Shown here: one piece after another, positions 1 to 9,852 of the stretch | Numbering within the stretch: the first letter of the stretch is position 1 | How the letters are laid out: each line of letters starts with the position of its first letter | Assembly: GCA_037893225.1 (NCBI GenBank) | Contig: JAZGUH010000026.1 | Coordinates: forward strand, 1,364,001 to 1,428,000 | Origin: Hippasteria phrygiana | Taxonomy: Eukaryota > Echinodermata > Asteroidea > Valvatida > Goniasteridae | Length of the DNA: 64,000 nucleotides | Reading direction: 5' to 3' | Notes under the pieces: generated by a model | The model's input: only the letters and a program-made list of their open reading frames with translations | Databases searched by the model: none | Told to the model about the DNA's origin: nothing | Made by a program: the position numbers and the translations under genes

Positions 1-60
1 TTGCCCTATGTTGGCGGTCTGCTAAATGTTCAGTATCTTTGTTTGGGTGGGCATTCTTTT
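1..60 (-). repeat. Truncated tRNA-derived SINE (window edge)
   Basis: The first 50 or so bases closely match 59739-59775 (TTGCCCTGTGTTGG, then CAGTATCTTTGTT and GGGTGGGC). At 59.7 kb the sequence continues into a tRNA-like head on the minus strand. This copy is cut by the window edge, so only the tail beyond the A box is visible. Confidence 0.6.
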
Positions 61-92
61 TTTTTTATTATGGGCATCTGCAAACCCACCCA

Positions 93-106
93 CCCCCCCC
101 CCCCCC
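93..106. repeat. Poly-C run in a C-rich tract
   Basis: A run of 14 C inside a CCCACC-rich tract. It is one of many C or G runs of 14 bases or more in the window. Confidence 0.9.
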
Positions 107-232
107 TCCCCCAACCCACCCCTCCTAAAAATAGGCTTTTATTCTTGTTTGCTTTTGCACGCATCTAATGCACACACATATTGTCAAACCACAAATAATT
201 CCATATATGTAAAGTATTTATTCGATAATTGA

Positions 233-2400
233 AACATGGGTCCATGTTTCATCCAAAAGTGAATAACTTTTTGCTAGAAAACATTTTTCAAAAAAACCAT
301 GAACAGTATATCTTTTAAATTGGCTCTGGAGAGATCTCGAGCAGCTGTCGCACTGGTAACCAACACTCAACCATGCTTTCTTTTTTAAGATATATTTTTA
401 TTTACAAAATATGCATTACTGACTTAGCTGTATAACAAAAGACTTTGCAATATTTTCACCTGTGAAAAATGATCGCTCGCTGTGTTTTATGGCAACTCAT
501 GGATGTACATTTATTTATAGTGAACTTCTGCATCCAGCACAGTGAACAATATTTAAGTGATGGTACATCCTCATTATTACATTTATACCATTATAAGCAT
601 GCTAAAAGGACGTGTTAAAGGTAGTATATACACCATTTGCTTTTGCTGTAATTTTCAGAAAGAAATAGATTTGGGGGTTAATACTTACTGTAACACTGAC
701 CTTTTTAAAGTTTTGTGTGCATAGATGCTGAAAAAACAGAAAGATTCTGTTCTAGTAGTCTGGTTCCCTAACCATACTTTCGACAAAGCAGAGCAATTTA
801 TAGACAGGGGAACTTGACTATTTCCAACAATTGTCGGCTGACAATCGACTGGAAAACGATATAAATTTGCACTTTTCTTGAAAACGACAGCACACCAGGT
901 GCCATGATTTCACAGGATGATTGCGACTGCTATTTAATTACAGTCTAGTACGGTATTTCGTAATAATTCAGTAGTTTTGTTTTTTGATGTTTGCAAATGG
1001 TGTATACTACGTTTAAAGCTTCAATGTCCATGCCCTGGGAAAAAAATTCAATTTCATGGATTTCCTTCCACAAATAAAAAATAGAGGGAAAATATTTTTG
1101 AAAAAAAAACAAATCCTCTGCAATCTATTTTGTGTTAACTTTCCAAGCAATGATTGCCCTATACATTAACACGGAGAATAGGAGCGTCCTGTTCCCGTTA
1201 CAGAAATAGAAACTTATTAAACTGTGTTATTCATCTTCAAGCATATAACTTATCTGATGCTAACATCATCTTTAAGTCCAACATTTTAAGTGTATGGTTA
1301 GTGGTTGCATTAAACAAAAGTTAGATATAGCACCTACCAAATGTTGAATAGAACCTGTGATTTCACTTATTCAGCGTAATGGTATGCTTAATTTTTTCTT
1401 TAACTTTCAAGCAGTAGTCGATAACAGAACCCAAGCTGCACCTAAAGTGTGTAGTGTTTAAACTTTTGTACTGTTAATAGATTTATGTTTGTATTTTATT
1501 GAAAATTTAAAGTTTTACATCATGACTAGGGTTTCTTTGGCTCCCAACCCCTTTAATAAAAGTTGTCAGGGCCCTCCCCCCACCCTGTGCTTAACAGCTT
1601 TATGAAATTGGCCCCAGGTCAATTGCTGCTACAGGAGGGAGTCATTTTACCGGCTGATATCAAAAAGTAAACGCATTTCCAACAACATAAAAAAATACAA
1701 AATAAAATAAAACACGTCAAACCCCTTTTTTATGTGAAACGTGACACGTTTATTGGCTGTGACACATTTTAAGCGCGTGACGCTCACGGTTAATTTTGCT
1801 TTTAAAAAGTGGAATTATTTGTGGCCCGACAATAATTCAATTCCCACTAGGCCTCCAAAGATTTACAGACGTTCAGAAATTGAAGAACAAGTTGTTTTTC
1901 ATTAAACTAAAACCATGGAGGTAGGAAACATGCTGAAACCAACAATTTGGACAAAAATATAATTTGCTAAAGATCATGGATAGTGTATGTCTAAAAAAAC
2001 AAAACTGAGGCCTACTTATAGGCCAAGTTCGGAAAATAACTGCATCATAAATAGCGCCACCAACAGTTCATAAACAGTAGAAAGTCACGGTGCGATGAGG
2101 TAAATTTATTAAAAATATTAAGACAAAACGCACACATTTTTGAAGGAATAAAGCACAATGAAGGTACTTCTACATAACCGGTATTTCCTTTATGCATTCA
2201 TACAGAATATGGAGTTAAGTAAACACCGAATTTGTACAAATAAAGTGAAAATGGCGTTTTGTTTCAGAAGGAAGTTTGAAGTTAAACGCTATGGTTAGGA
2301 ATTCCATTTCTGGATCGAAATTTAAGTAATAATTTTCCGTTATAACACTAATGAATAATTTTTGCGCAAACCTGTCTACAGAAACTTCCAAAAATTATAA
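233..2400. other. Noncoding AT-rich stretch
   Basis: No ORF worth keeping, no RNA gene and no repeat boundary that I can define. It is AT-rich with scattered A and T runs. It could be intergenic or intronic. Confidence 0.6.
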
Positions 2401-2430
2401 TTTACCTAATTTATATAGAAACCAATTGAT

Positions 2431-2524
2431 ATCGTACCTTCCGAAGAAGAGAAAACTGCTTTAGTCGTTGGCTTAGTGGGCGTTACCGGAATATCTTATC
2501 TCGTTTACGATATTTTATTTAGTT
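2431..2524 (+). pseudogene. Short membrane-tail reading frame beside the integrase relic
   Basis: Plus-strand codons from about 2431 to the TGA at 2522-2524 encode a stretch beginning IVPSEEEKTALVVG, followed by a hydrophobic segment (LVGVTGISYLVYDILF). Its layout resembles the C-terminus of the minus-strand relic at 3557-3919, which has VPSEQQKTGE and then a hydrophobic tail. The two lie on opposite sides of the integrase and in opposite orientation. An in-frame stop lies just upstream, so this is a fragment at best. The similarity was judged by eye over about 25 residues and may be chance. Confidence 0.3.
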
Positions 2525-2565
2525 GAATTGGGTGGTAACTCGGTATTTGACGGAACAACCATTAA

Positions 2566-3532
2566 TTATTGTCTAACGAATGATCTCTCAGGGCCGTCTT
2601 TTAGATAGTACAACGCTGGTTGTCCGGGGTTGATTGTTCTTTTTTCTATGACATACATTTCTACGCTCCAAATGGGATCGGTACTTCGGTAGCTCGTCTT
2701 CTAGAGTCTTTTTCGAGTTCTCCAGGAGCGTAAAGGTACCTGACGGTCTCGTCGTTTATCATCCAAAAGTTTTTCTGGGCTCTTAAGCCCCTCTGAACTC
2801 AGTTGTCGTATTTCCAATTGTGACATGGCCAGTTTAGGAGTTAGAGGTTTACCACCCATCGTGGATATCAGTCTAGTTTCTTCGTCGTTTAACGCTTTTA
2901 TAACCTCGGGCAATCGTTTTACCCACAACTTACTACGAGCTGTAGGTTCCAACATTTCGTTAGCGTACTGGTGACCGAATGATCTTTCCGCCAAAGTACG
3001 ATTCAATCGTTCTACGATACCTTGAACTCTGTAATTACATACCTCGCCTCTTTGCACGACTACATTTTTAGATCTCATCAAAGTGCTAAATTCGGCCATA
3101 AACTCTTTACCGGGATCTACTTTGATAATTTTAGGCCACGACAATGCAGACTTTTTGTAAATCTTTTGTATAGCTTCAACGACTTGACCGCTCGTTTTAT
3201 TGGTCAAGGGTTCAGCCTCTTTATATCGAGTAGCCACATCAACTACGGTCAACGCGTATCTATACGTTTTTCTACCAAGTGTATCGTGGGGTAGGTATAG
3301 GAGATCAGCTTGATGCATTTCATTGGGTTATCCTACCGATCTATTGAGACTCGTAGGTCTAGGAATACTTGTTGGGGCTGGTAAATAAATTTGCCACATG
3401 GCTTGTTTTCTTAACCAGTTTCTAGCATCCTTTTTTAGAAACGCCGGCTTTCGACGATAATTTTGTTACGGCTCCTTCACCTTTCCAGTAGCCTCGAGGA
3501 CTGTAAAATATGTTTCGCATTTTTGTTTCCAT
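2566..3532 (-). pseudogene. DDE integrase relic, Maverick/Polinton-associated type
   Basis: The longest open part (2701-3318) reads as a retrovirus-like integrase core. D is in QADLLYLP, D in KVDPGKEF and E in GIVERLNRT; the last two are 34 residues apart, as expected for a DDE catalytic triad. Downstream of the TAG at 2701-2703 the same frame continues through DPIWSVEMYVI and GQPALYYLKDGP to a TAA at 2566-2568, which looks like the conserved C-terminal domain. Upstream, a start at 3532 leads into YSPRGYWKGEGA and, after a shift in the A run near 3431-3436, WLRKQAMWQIYLPAP, the usual N-terminal region of this family. A second in-frame stop lies at 3328-3330. With one frameshift and two stops it is dead. 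Integrases of this type occur in Maverick/Polinton elements and adintovirus-like relatives. No capsid or polymerase gene is visible nearby, so the element is partial. Confidence 0.8.
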
Positions 3533-3556
3533 CGTTTTATAAAAACGTTTAATTAA

Positions 3557-3919
3557 TTAATGTATCGATTTATAAATTATAAACCCCAAAACAGCGGTAC
3601 CTCTCAAGATTAATATAATTTCACCCGTCTTTTGTTGTTCGCTGGGCACGTACAAATCGGACAATGTGGGTTCGCGAGGTAATTGCATGTCTTCACCTGT
3701 CACTTCGTTATATTCTCTCAATGCTTCGTCGACGTTGCGAAATGTTTTTGTGAGCCTTGACTTCCTTTTGTAGTCGCTCGTTGAGATAATCTAGATACTT
3801 GGTTCTTTGTTTCTAGCCAAATTTGAAAAGAAGGTTGGCCAAAATGTAGCTAAAATAAAGGAGGAAGATTTTGGCAACACGCCTAGTTGCATCTCGATGT
3901 AAGACAATCTCACAGACAT
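3557..3919 (-). pseudogene. Small ORF relic upstream of the integrase, C-terminal membrane segment
   Basis: Minus-strand reading from an ATG at 3919 (MSVRLSYIEMQLG) gives a broken frame that resumes as TKYLDYLNERLQKEVKA and then, after a frameshift, NVDEALREYNEVTGED. It ends with a hydrophobic segment (ILILRGTAVLGFIIY) and a TAA at 3557-3559, only 24 bp before the integrase start and on the same strand. About 50 bp near 3825-3870 looks like an inserted copy of the GGTTGGCCAAAATG repeat seen at 22.8-23.0 kb. The close same-strand spacing suggests both genes belong to one element. I do not recognise the function; a small membrane-anchored protein is inference. Confidence 0.45.
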
Positions 3920-4189
3920 TATTATCAATGGCTACTGCTCTAACCGTTTTTCTTTTATTTCGGTATAAAAGCCTCTAATACAAAAATTCGAAAATTTATA
4001 GCGATTGGATTACAAATAAAAGTGCACATACATATATGTATACTAAACCGTTACCGGTAGCTTAAAAAACAATTACATTATAATTAAAACGGGACGTGAA
4101 ATTTTTGACGTGAATATTTGCGAGCGGAGAGCGGGACGTGAAATTTTTGACGCGAATATTGACGTGAATATTCACGATTTGGGGCAAGT

Positions 4190-4215
4190 CGTGAATATTG
4201 ACGTCAATATTCACG
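4190..4215. repeat. 26-bp perfect palindrome containing TGACGTCA
   Basis: The core GAATATTGACGTCAATATTC lies in a longer perfect palindrome. It is followed at 4216-4255 by a segment (GATGTCCCT, then GGCCACCATAC) that also flanks the same palindrome near 12422 and, in reverse orientation, near 8828. It is therefore part of a dispersed repeat. Confidence 0.8.
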
Positions 4216-4303
4216 ATTTCCGATGTCCCTCCGCCATGGCCACCATACGCTATAGGCCTACTCATCACTATCCTTGAATTAAGGCTGTGAGCGTTGTCTT
4301 GGC

Positions 4304-4413
4304 TAGTCTTGGCTCCAAGACGTCCTTAGCGCGGTGCGACGTACAGCGCGAACGGCAGCGCCCTCTACCTACACACACATACGCCAAGGCCAAATCGCTA
4401 AGAACGTCTTGGG
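4304..4413. mobile_element. Short CCAAGAC hairpin element, family A (copy 1)
   Basis: It begins with TAGTCTTGGCTCCAAGACG, contains GTCCTTAGCG and GCGCCCTCT, and ends with CGCTAAGAACGTCTTGGG, so the ends are inverted repeats. The same module is seen at 5878-6210, 28608-28726 and 60729-60852. No coding capacity. MITE is the simplest class; no target duplication could be fixed. Confidence 0.65.
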
Positions 4414-4535
4414 CATTTCGCAAGGGAGCGCGCGCGACCTGCTTATGCATAATTTAACAGGCGGGTCAAACGAATACTCGCGCTTGCGCACTGGAGGAAA
4501 CTCATGTTTAAGTAATAACTTACAAGTCAGTTAAC

Positions 4536-4962
4536 GTTCTGAGCAGAGTGATTCTGGACTGGCAAACAGGATTGAGAAATCTTCGGATTGTTCCAAAAAT
4601 GTGATCTGGAATATCAGACGTTATCTCTGCCAATTTCAGTCCCAGATGTTCAGCACGATGTAACTGATCAACGGCCAAAGCTTTCAATGGCACGACGACA
4701 ATAATCAGCGCTTTCTCCTGTTTGCATTCGGTTACTTCGTTCATGGAGGTAGTAGGAAACACCTACATGCTTCGTTCAAGAAATCTAAGACCAATGGAGC
4801 AGCTTGAAAAATTACACTCTTGCCAAAAACCGTGTGTAAATTAACAAACAAATCATGGCCACGTACAAATTGATGAATGGCACTGATCTGATGACTTTTT
4901 AACTTTCCAAAGTCCAGTTTTTTTGCTGTAAAATCGATCGCTTGGTCCACGCGGTCAGACAT
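4536..4962 (-). pseudogene. RecQ-like helicase N-terminal fragment, copy 1
   Basis: From an ATG at 4962 the minus strand encodes a helicase start, with KLKSHQISAIHQFVRGHD (Q-motif region) and then FVNLHTVFGKSVIF where a Walker A motif is expected. The normal PTGxGKS is degraded to HTVFGKS. About 35 bp are inserted near 4743-4780 between two copies of AACGAAG. The frame then resumes with EKALIIVVVPLKALAVDQL (motif Ia region). An extra A near 4600 shifts the frame after SDIPDHIF. The copy stops before motif II. The copy at 27909-28407 is better preserved. RecQ family helicases unwind DNA using ATP; this copy cannot. Its flanks are CCAAGAC hairpin elements, so it appears to have been moved within a mobile mosaic. 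Confidence 0.75.
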
Positions 4963-5125
4963 TTTTTCCCGACAAACAACAATTAAATGGCTTGGTACTG
5001 CGCTGCACGTTCCTACGTACGTACACGTAAACCCGACGTGAGTACAGAAACTAGACTAGTGAGTGTTGGCTATTTACATGCGATTATGCAGCTACGTCGC
5101 GCATGCAAATGTCAGTGTTGTAGTC

Positions 5126-5215
5126 GAGACCTGATGGTCCGAGACCGAGACCTGGAAGACCGAGACGGAGACCTAATGGCCAGAGACCGAGACCTCGAGA
5201 CCTTGTATGTCATTT
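5126..5215. repeat. GAGACC hexamer-rich block 1
   Basis: Degenerate repeats of GAGACCGAGACC. A matching block lies at 5728-5855. Confidence 0.75.
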
Positions 5216-5574
5216 ACATAATAAAAGAATGCAAAAAGATCACAAATTTCCATATGCATTATATGTGCAAAGGAGTATACATTGACATCAAGAATTTATT
5301 GACATCAAGAATAAGGCTGCGGTTACACGGTTAACTGACCATTTATCCAGTTACATGTTTACATTACATGTATATCGACATCTTGACTCGAAAAAACAAT
5401 GTCCAGCTGTAGAAACGACCGCGATGGCTTTACGCGGTATAGAGTACACGCCGCTGATCGTAATACATGTACACGTAGTTCGTGTATTAGAGCATGAAGC
5501 TAATGCGCAACATGTACGTTTGCGCACGCGTACACGGCAAAGAAACGAGGTTTAACATGTTATGTACTGCACGT

Positions 5575-5705
5575 TTATAAATCTTTAGTCGAGTAGAGCG
5601 TACGTACTGTAATCGATTCTGTAAACAAGAAGTTGTCATATACTGCACAATTATACATCTCGAGTCGAGTCGAGTCGAGCGTGCTGTAATCGATTCTGCA
5701 CATGT
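5575..5705. repeat. Local tandem duplication, two diverged units of about 70 bp
   Basis: Two copies of a segment that starts TACTGCAC, passes through (A/T)GTCGAGTAGAG or CGAGTCGAG, and ends CTGTAATCGATTCTG. The second has an expanded CGAGT run. Confidence 0.55.
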
Positions 5706-5727
5706 GCTGTTTGTATAAAATATTGGT

Positions 5728-5855
5728 GGTCTCGATACCGAGACCAGCAAAATACCGAGACCACGGGGTACCGAGACCGAGACCGAGACCAGGAAAAACT
5801 GGTCTCGAGACCGGTCTCGAGACCGAGACCGGTCTCGAGACCTACAACACTGGCA
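5728..5855. repeat. GAGACC hexamer-rich block 2
   Basis: Repeats of GAGACC with its reverse complement GGTCTC, giving nested palindromes such as GGTCTCGAGACC. ORFs read through this block are repeat artefacts. Confidence 0.8.
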
Positions 5856-5925
5856 AATGTACACAGTTGTGAAATTCCCAAGACGGTCTTAGCGATTTGG
5901 CCTTGGCGTGAGTTTGTATATGCCG

Positions 5926-6083
5926 GCAATCGTGGACCTAGGACAAAAGAATTCGGGCTGAGACAAAGGGGTCCACGTTTGACCTAACGTCCACGATTGA
6001 AAATCGTGTACAAAACCAATGGGAGGCCTTCCGAAAATGTTAGAGTATAAACAAAAGAGGAACAATGGGAGGTCCACGATTGC
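5926..6083. mobile_element. 158-bp MITE nested in the family A element
   Basis: Inverted ends GCAATCGTGGACCT and AGGTCCACGATTGC (14 bp). It sits inside the family A element at 5878-6210, where uninterrupted copies (28.6 and 60.7 kb) run straight through. No coding capacity. Confidence 0.65.
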
Positions 6084-6095
6084 ACCCGTTTACAT

Positions 6096-6096
6096 G

Positions 6097-6138
<42 letters not shown>
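6096..6138. repeat. (TG)n microsatellite
   Basis: About 20 TG units. The equivalent place in the copies at 28.64 and 60.76 kb has only a few TG units, so the array expanded here. Confidence 0.95.
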
Positions 6139-6139
<1 letters not shown>

Positions 6140-6393
6140 CGAGAGGGCGCTGTCGGCCGGCCGTGCGCGCTATACGTCGCACCGCTAAGGACGTCTTGGA
6201 ACCAAGACTATGTCTTGGCCTGCGTGTCCCCGCCCTGGCACTGCAGTGCAGCAAGCAAGCTTCACATAATTCACGTACGTGCACGGTCCCTGCAGTGCTG
6301 GTGTATACGCACTACCGGCCCCGTACTATCCGTGCTCCGCCAGACCACAGCCTTGGTGATACTGTTTACTTCCGGGTTTTGCCGGTATGTTAA

Positions 6394-7773
6394 AGAGGAA
6401 AGAAAACCAATTTGCATTTTTTTTACTTTAGTGGCTTTTCTGAGAGCTTATGCCTCCCCAAACCTAACAAAGTAGGTTTGAAGAGTTTATGCATGGATTT
6501 GGCAATTTTAGAGAAGTTTTACTTTGGAGTCTCTTTCGCTCAGAATCAGAAAAGCTCGGGGTCAACCGCGTGTTTACAATCCAATCGTGTGACGTAGCTG
6601 CGTGGAGATAGACGACGTCACTATGCGAGTGCCCATTGTGTTTCTATGCGTGTACGTGTGTACCATGTGTTGGTTTTGTCCTATTTTTAATGTTCCTGGC
6701 GGTGCATTATTGCATGAACGTTGCACTGATGAGTTTTTCATTATTTTTTTTAATGGGGTCTTTGTGGAGCACTGAAATTTGGGTTTGGAATTTGTGTGGA
6801 TGGAGAGATATACCGTACCCTGAGACATGAAACAATAGAGACAAAGGGACTGAATAGGTCTCCACTAGGCAATTATATGTGTTAGGTTGTCTCCACAAGG
6901 AATTTTGTGTACAAAGACTATGGGGGTTAGCTTAAGTACAGGGACAAAGGGGAGAACAATGCCATGTTTCCACAGGGATGCAAAAACGCAGAAATGTGGA
7001 TGGATTTGTGTGTGCGCCGCGAACATAGTCTGGTAACTGCATTGTATCTGTCTCAATGAAATGAATAAAACAATTAGCTGGCCTGACGTTTCCAAATTCC
7101 AACTGCCTTTGAGAAAGAACTTGCTTAAGTTCGAAACGTCAGGCCAGCTAATTTTTTGATTTGTATATTTCAGGTCCATTAAGTCGGTCATCAGCAGTTT
7201 GCAACAGTTTAATTCATTTTCAATGAAATGAAAACATACAGTGACGTCGCGATACGTACAGACGTACACGTACTTTTAATTTTCGCTCTGGAATAATGGC
7301 AGAATCTGATGGCTCGTGGGAGGAGTATAGCGTAGATTCTGAAGATTTTCAGCTGCATAATACCGTCAACTGTAATACATTCGAGCTCTGAACTCCAAAA
7401 GTAAGCTAGGAAGGCCGTGAATTCGGCAAAAATTGCCAAGAAAGTACGACAAGCTGACGACGAAAATGTCATAACACACACGCGGATGATAGTGCCAACA
7501 CGCTGCAGACACGTGCATGCAGTGGCCGCGCTGCTGGTCCACCGAGGCCAAGTAAGCGCACACGCGTCATAAGGTCATATGCATACATTTGCATCCTAAT
7601 GCTTTTGCAGGAATTGAGACCAAACGCTCACTCCAAGGGACAATTTAAGTCATTATGTTTTCAATGAAATAAATTTTAATCGTTCTTTACCAATTTGTAT
7701 TCGGTCAGAAGAATATACAAGCTCTCAGAAAAGCAAATAAAGCGGAAAAATGCAACTTGGTTTTCTTTCCTCT
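6394..7773. mobile_element. TTAA-flanked inverted-repeat transposon, 1.38 kb
   Basis: TTAA lies at 6390-6393 and 7774-7777. Just inside, both ends read AGAGGAAAGAAAACCAA, and the inverted match continues with a few mismatches through GCTTTTCTGAGAGCTT for about 55 bp. The terminus AGAGGAA is shared with the THAP-bearing element at 31507-33018, so the two are probably related. A short plus-strand frame at 7296-7391 (MAESDGSWEEYSVDSEDF) is acidic and could be a remnant of coding sequence, but nothing longer survives. A Penelope-like fragment is nested at 7066-7219. TTAA duplication is known for piggyBac and Kolobok elements. Confidence 0.75.
7066..7219 (+). mobile_element. Penelope-like 3' fragment with 13-bp target duplication
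   Basis: It is flanked by TCAATGAAATGAA at 7053-7065 and 7220-7232. Inside, AATTAGCTGGCCTGACGTTT and its inverted counterpart AAACGTCAGGCCAGCTAATT form a long hairpin, and GAACTTGCTTAAGTTC makes an inner stem just before GAAACGTC. The tail after the hairpin matches the left-arm insertion at 46135-46231 in the opposite orientation. The same CTTTGAGAAAGAACTTGCTT motif follows the GIY-YIG gene near 11129, which ties it to Penelope-like elements. Confidence 0.75.
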
Positions 7774-8046
7774 TTAATGATTAAGCTATTTTCAATCGCG
7801 TGCGATCTGATTGGTCCTAAATTGAACGACACGTTGAATAATTCAAGCTACATGCGCGCGTGAAAAACAAGGCATCATCGCGCGATGAACGCGCGTTGGT
7901 TCAAAAGGTCAACAGTAAAACATTCCAGGTAACTGATTGGACATTCGCAAATGAATAATTCAGTTTCAGCTGCGCAAACCAAGAAGCTATTGGCCATTGG
8001 GAAACATACGTTATTCATGCCGGATAGTTTACATATCCACTCACCA

Positions 8047-8072
8047 CCCCCCCCCCCCCCCCCCCCCCCCCC
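8047..8072. repeat. 26-base poly-C run
   Basis: Uninterrupted C run. Length in the assembly may be inaccurate. Confidence 0.95.
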
Positions 8073-8316
8073 ATTCGCTCCGGAATTCCAACGCAAAATA
8101 AAGAAAAACATAAAACCCGGAAGTTAGAGAATCATCAAGGCTGTGCTCTCGACAGAAGACTTATGCGTGTACATGTATACCGAGTGGTGCGTGTGCAGCG
8201 TACTCTGTATTACCATGCTCTATGCGTGTATTGCGGGTAGATCGTGCGTGTAACGGATCGGCGTTCACCGTGCGGGCCGGGTGACGTGTACCGCGGGCCG
8301 CTTAGGCAGCACGCAC

Positions 8317-8394
8317 AGCCTTAACTCAAGGCTAACTCATCACCGAGACAAACCGGGTGGGTGCGAGTGCACGTTGCGCATACAGACCGCTGTA
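8317..8394 (+). repeat. Module shared with 27640-27705
   Basis: AGCCTTAACTCAAGGCTAAC, then CAGACAAACCGGGTGGGTGC and GTGCACGTTGCGCATA are nearly the same at both places. At 27.6 kb the module continues directly into the segment found at 12.88-13.03 kb, which shows these pieces belong to one dispersed repeat. Confidence 0.7.
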
Positions 8395-8398
8395 ACAT

Positions 8399-8940
8399 AT
8401 GGAACGCCATTGCTATCTTGGGTGGCTTCAGATCGTTGGCTTCGTCATTTTCATCATTCCGTTCGGCAATTCCATCATTCCGTTCGGCAAATTCACCATT
8501 CCATTTGGCATTTTCATCATTCAATTCGGCAATATCACCATTCCGTTTGGCATTTCACAATTTTGTTCGGCAATATCATCATTCAATTCTGCAATTTCAC
8601 CATTCAATTCGGCAATTTCGCCGTTTCGTTTGGCAATTTGGTAGTAATCGATTCTCCGTGCTCGCATACCTATTCGGTTTTACAAGTAATCGTCCTTTAC
8701 TGCGAGTTCGTCCTTTCATTCGCCAATTCACCATTCCGCAATTCAATTTCATCGTTCCGCAAGGCAATTCAGCGTTCTGTGTGCAGTGACCTTTGTATGG
8801 TGGCCGTGAAAGGACTTTGCAATTTGTGAATATTGACGTCAATATTCGCGTAAAAAAAATCCACGTCCTGCATGCTATCTAGTGGTGATTTTTTTTGAGC
8901 AAGCGATGTGCGCATGCGCAAAATGCATTTCACGCCATGC
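8399..8940 (+). repeat. Minisatellite-bearing dispersed element, copy 1
   Basis: From GGAACGCCATTGCTATCTTG to GCGCATGCGCAAAATGC this segment is the reverse complement of 12297-12702. It contains a degenerate tandem repeat of about 20-21 bp at 8443-8640 (units like CATCATTCCGTTCGGCAA), roughly nine to ten copies here against about two in the other copy. It also carries GAATATTGACGTCAATATTC at 8828-8847. ORFs in three frames across the minisatellite (rich in H, S and F) are products of the repeat. Confidence 0.75.
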
Positions 8941-8945
8941 GTTGT

Positions 8946-9700
8946 TCTATGTGTAATTTTTATGAAATAATTAGTCGCTTCCAGAGGGCCCATTTGAAAG
9001 AGTTGTTGACACCGACTATTTTGGGTTTAGAACAATATCATATGTGCAAAAGAAAGTCACGGTAACGCTCGTTTTCATATTTTTGTTATGATGAACAAGA
9101 GTTGCTAGACAGAGAGCCAAGGTGAAGAGCGCCCTCAATGGTTTAGTTAGTTCATGCACGCATGTCACATAAATCAGTTCAACCATTATTATTTGCTTAT
9201 GTTTTGTCTTCAGTCAGTTTGGGTGGAAATAGAACCCAGTTTTTACAGATTTTGCTTACAACCAAATTCTGTGCTCAGTTCCCTGAAAATGAGTTTCCTG
9301 CGTTTTTGGACTGGTATTTGTGCCTAAATTATTGACATGAAACGGTACCTGTAGACCTAAACGATGTATTCTTTAAAACTTACTTTTCTTGCTACTTATA
9401 TTAAGTATTAAAAATAATTGTGTAATCTGTCCGGCCCTTCATATACTAATAGAGATGACTATTGGTAGACTTCAGAGATATGATAGACATGATTTTAGAG
9501 AGGTTATACTTTCCAATAATTCGGATATTGCGATTTTAAACGGGCATTTAGAACTGTTTATTTCACATATTTTCCAGATAACAAACTTAAAGTTGTATTT
9601 TTTTGTTCGTTATTGTTTCACAGATCAAACAATAAAGCCAGTACATTCAACACGATGTACAAGCTGTCTTCTGTGACTGCGTTTGTTTACACTTCCCGAC
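8946..9700. other. No recognisable gene
   Basis: AT-rich sequence with one 95-codon frame at 9389-9676 that shows no motif I recognise. A GCGCCCTC word lies near 9131. Confidence 0.5.
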
Positions 9701-9705
9701 GGTCC

Positions 9706-9852
9706 ATTTTTCCTAATTATCACCTTCCTGGGTACACTTAATTTCAGTCAGGGCTTATTCCAATCAAGCGTTCTGTTCCGATTAGCCGCTTAAATAAATG
9801 TTAGTGTGCCCAGGAAAGTGACAATTAGAAATCGTAAGGAAAGATATGAATT
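9706..9852. repeat. Inverted repeat, MITE-like
   Basis: TTCCTAATTATCACCTTCCT then GGGTACACT is mirrored about 75 bp later by AGTGTGCCCAGGAAAGTGAC then AATTAG. A related CCCAGGAAGGTAACAATTAG occurs at 11830-11849, so it is dispersed. Confidence 0.55.

Larger units (their letters stand above)
5878..6210. mobile_element. CCAAGAC hairpin element, family A (copy 2), interrupted
   Basis: It begins CCAAGACGGTCTTAGCG and ends CGCTAAGGACGTCTTGGAAC followed by CAAGACTA. The middle is interrupted by another hairpin element at 5926-6083 and by a TG microsatellite. It contains GAGAGGGCGCTGT. Confidence 0.65.

Noticed and set aside
8281..8829. 182-codon ORF with histidine- and serine-rich repeats
   Set aside because: It runs through the 20-21 bp minisatellite; overlapping frames and the opposite strand are equally open, and the inverted copy at 12.5 kb lacks most of it.
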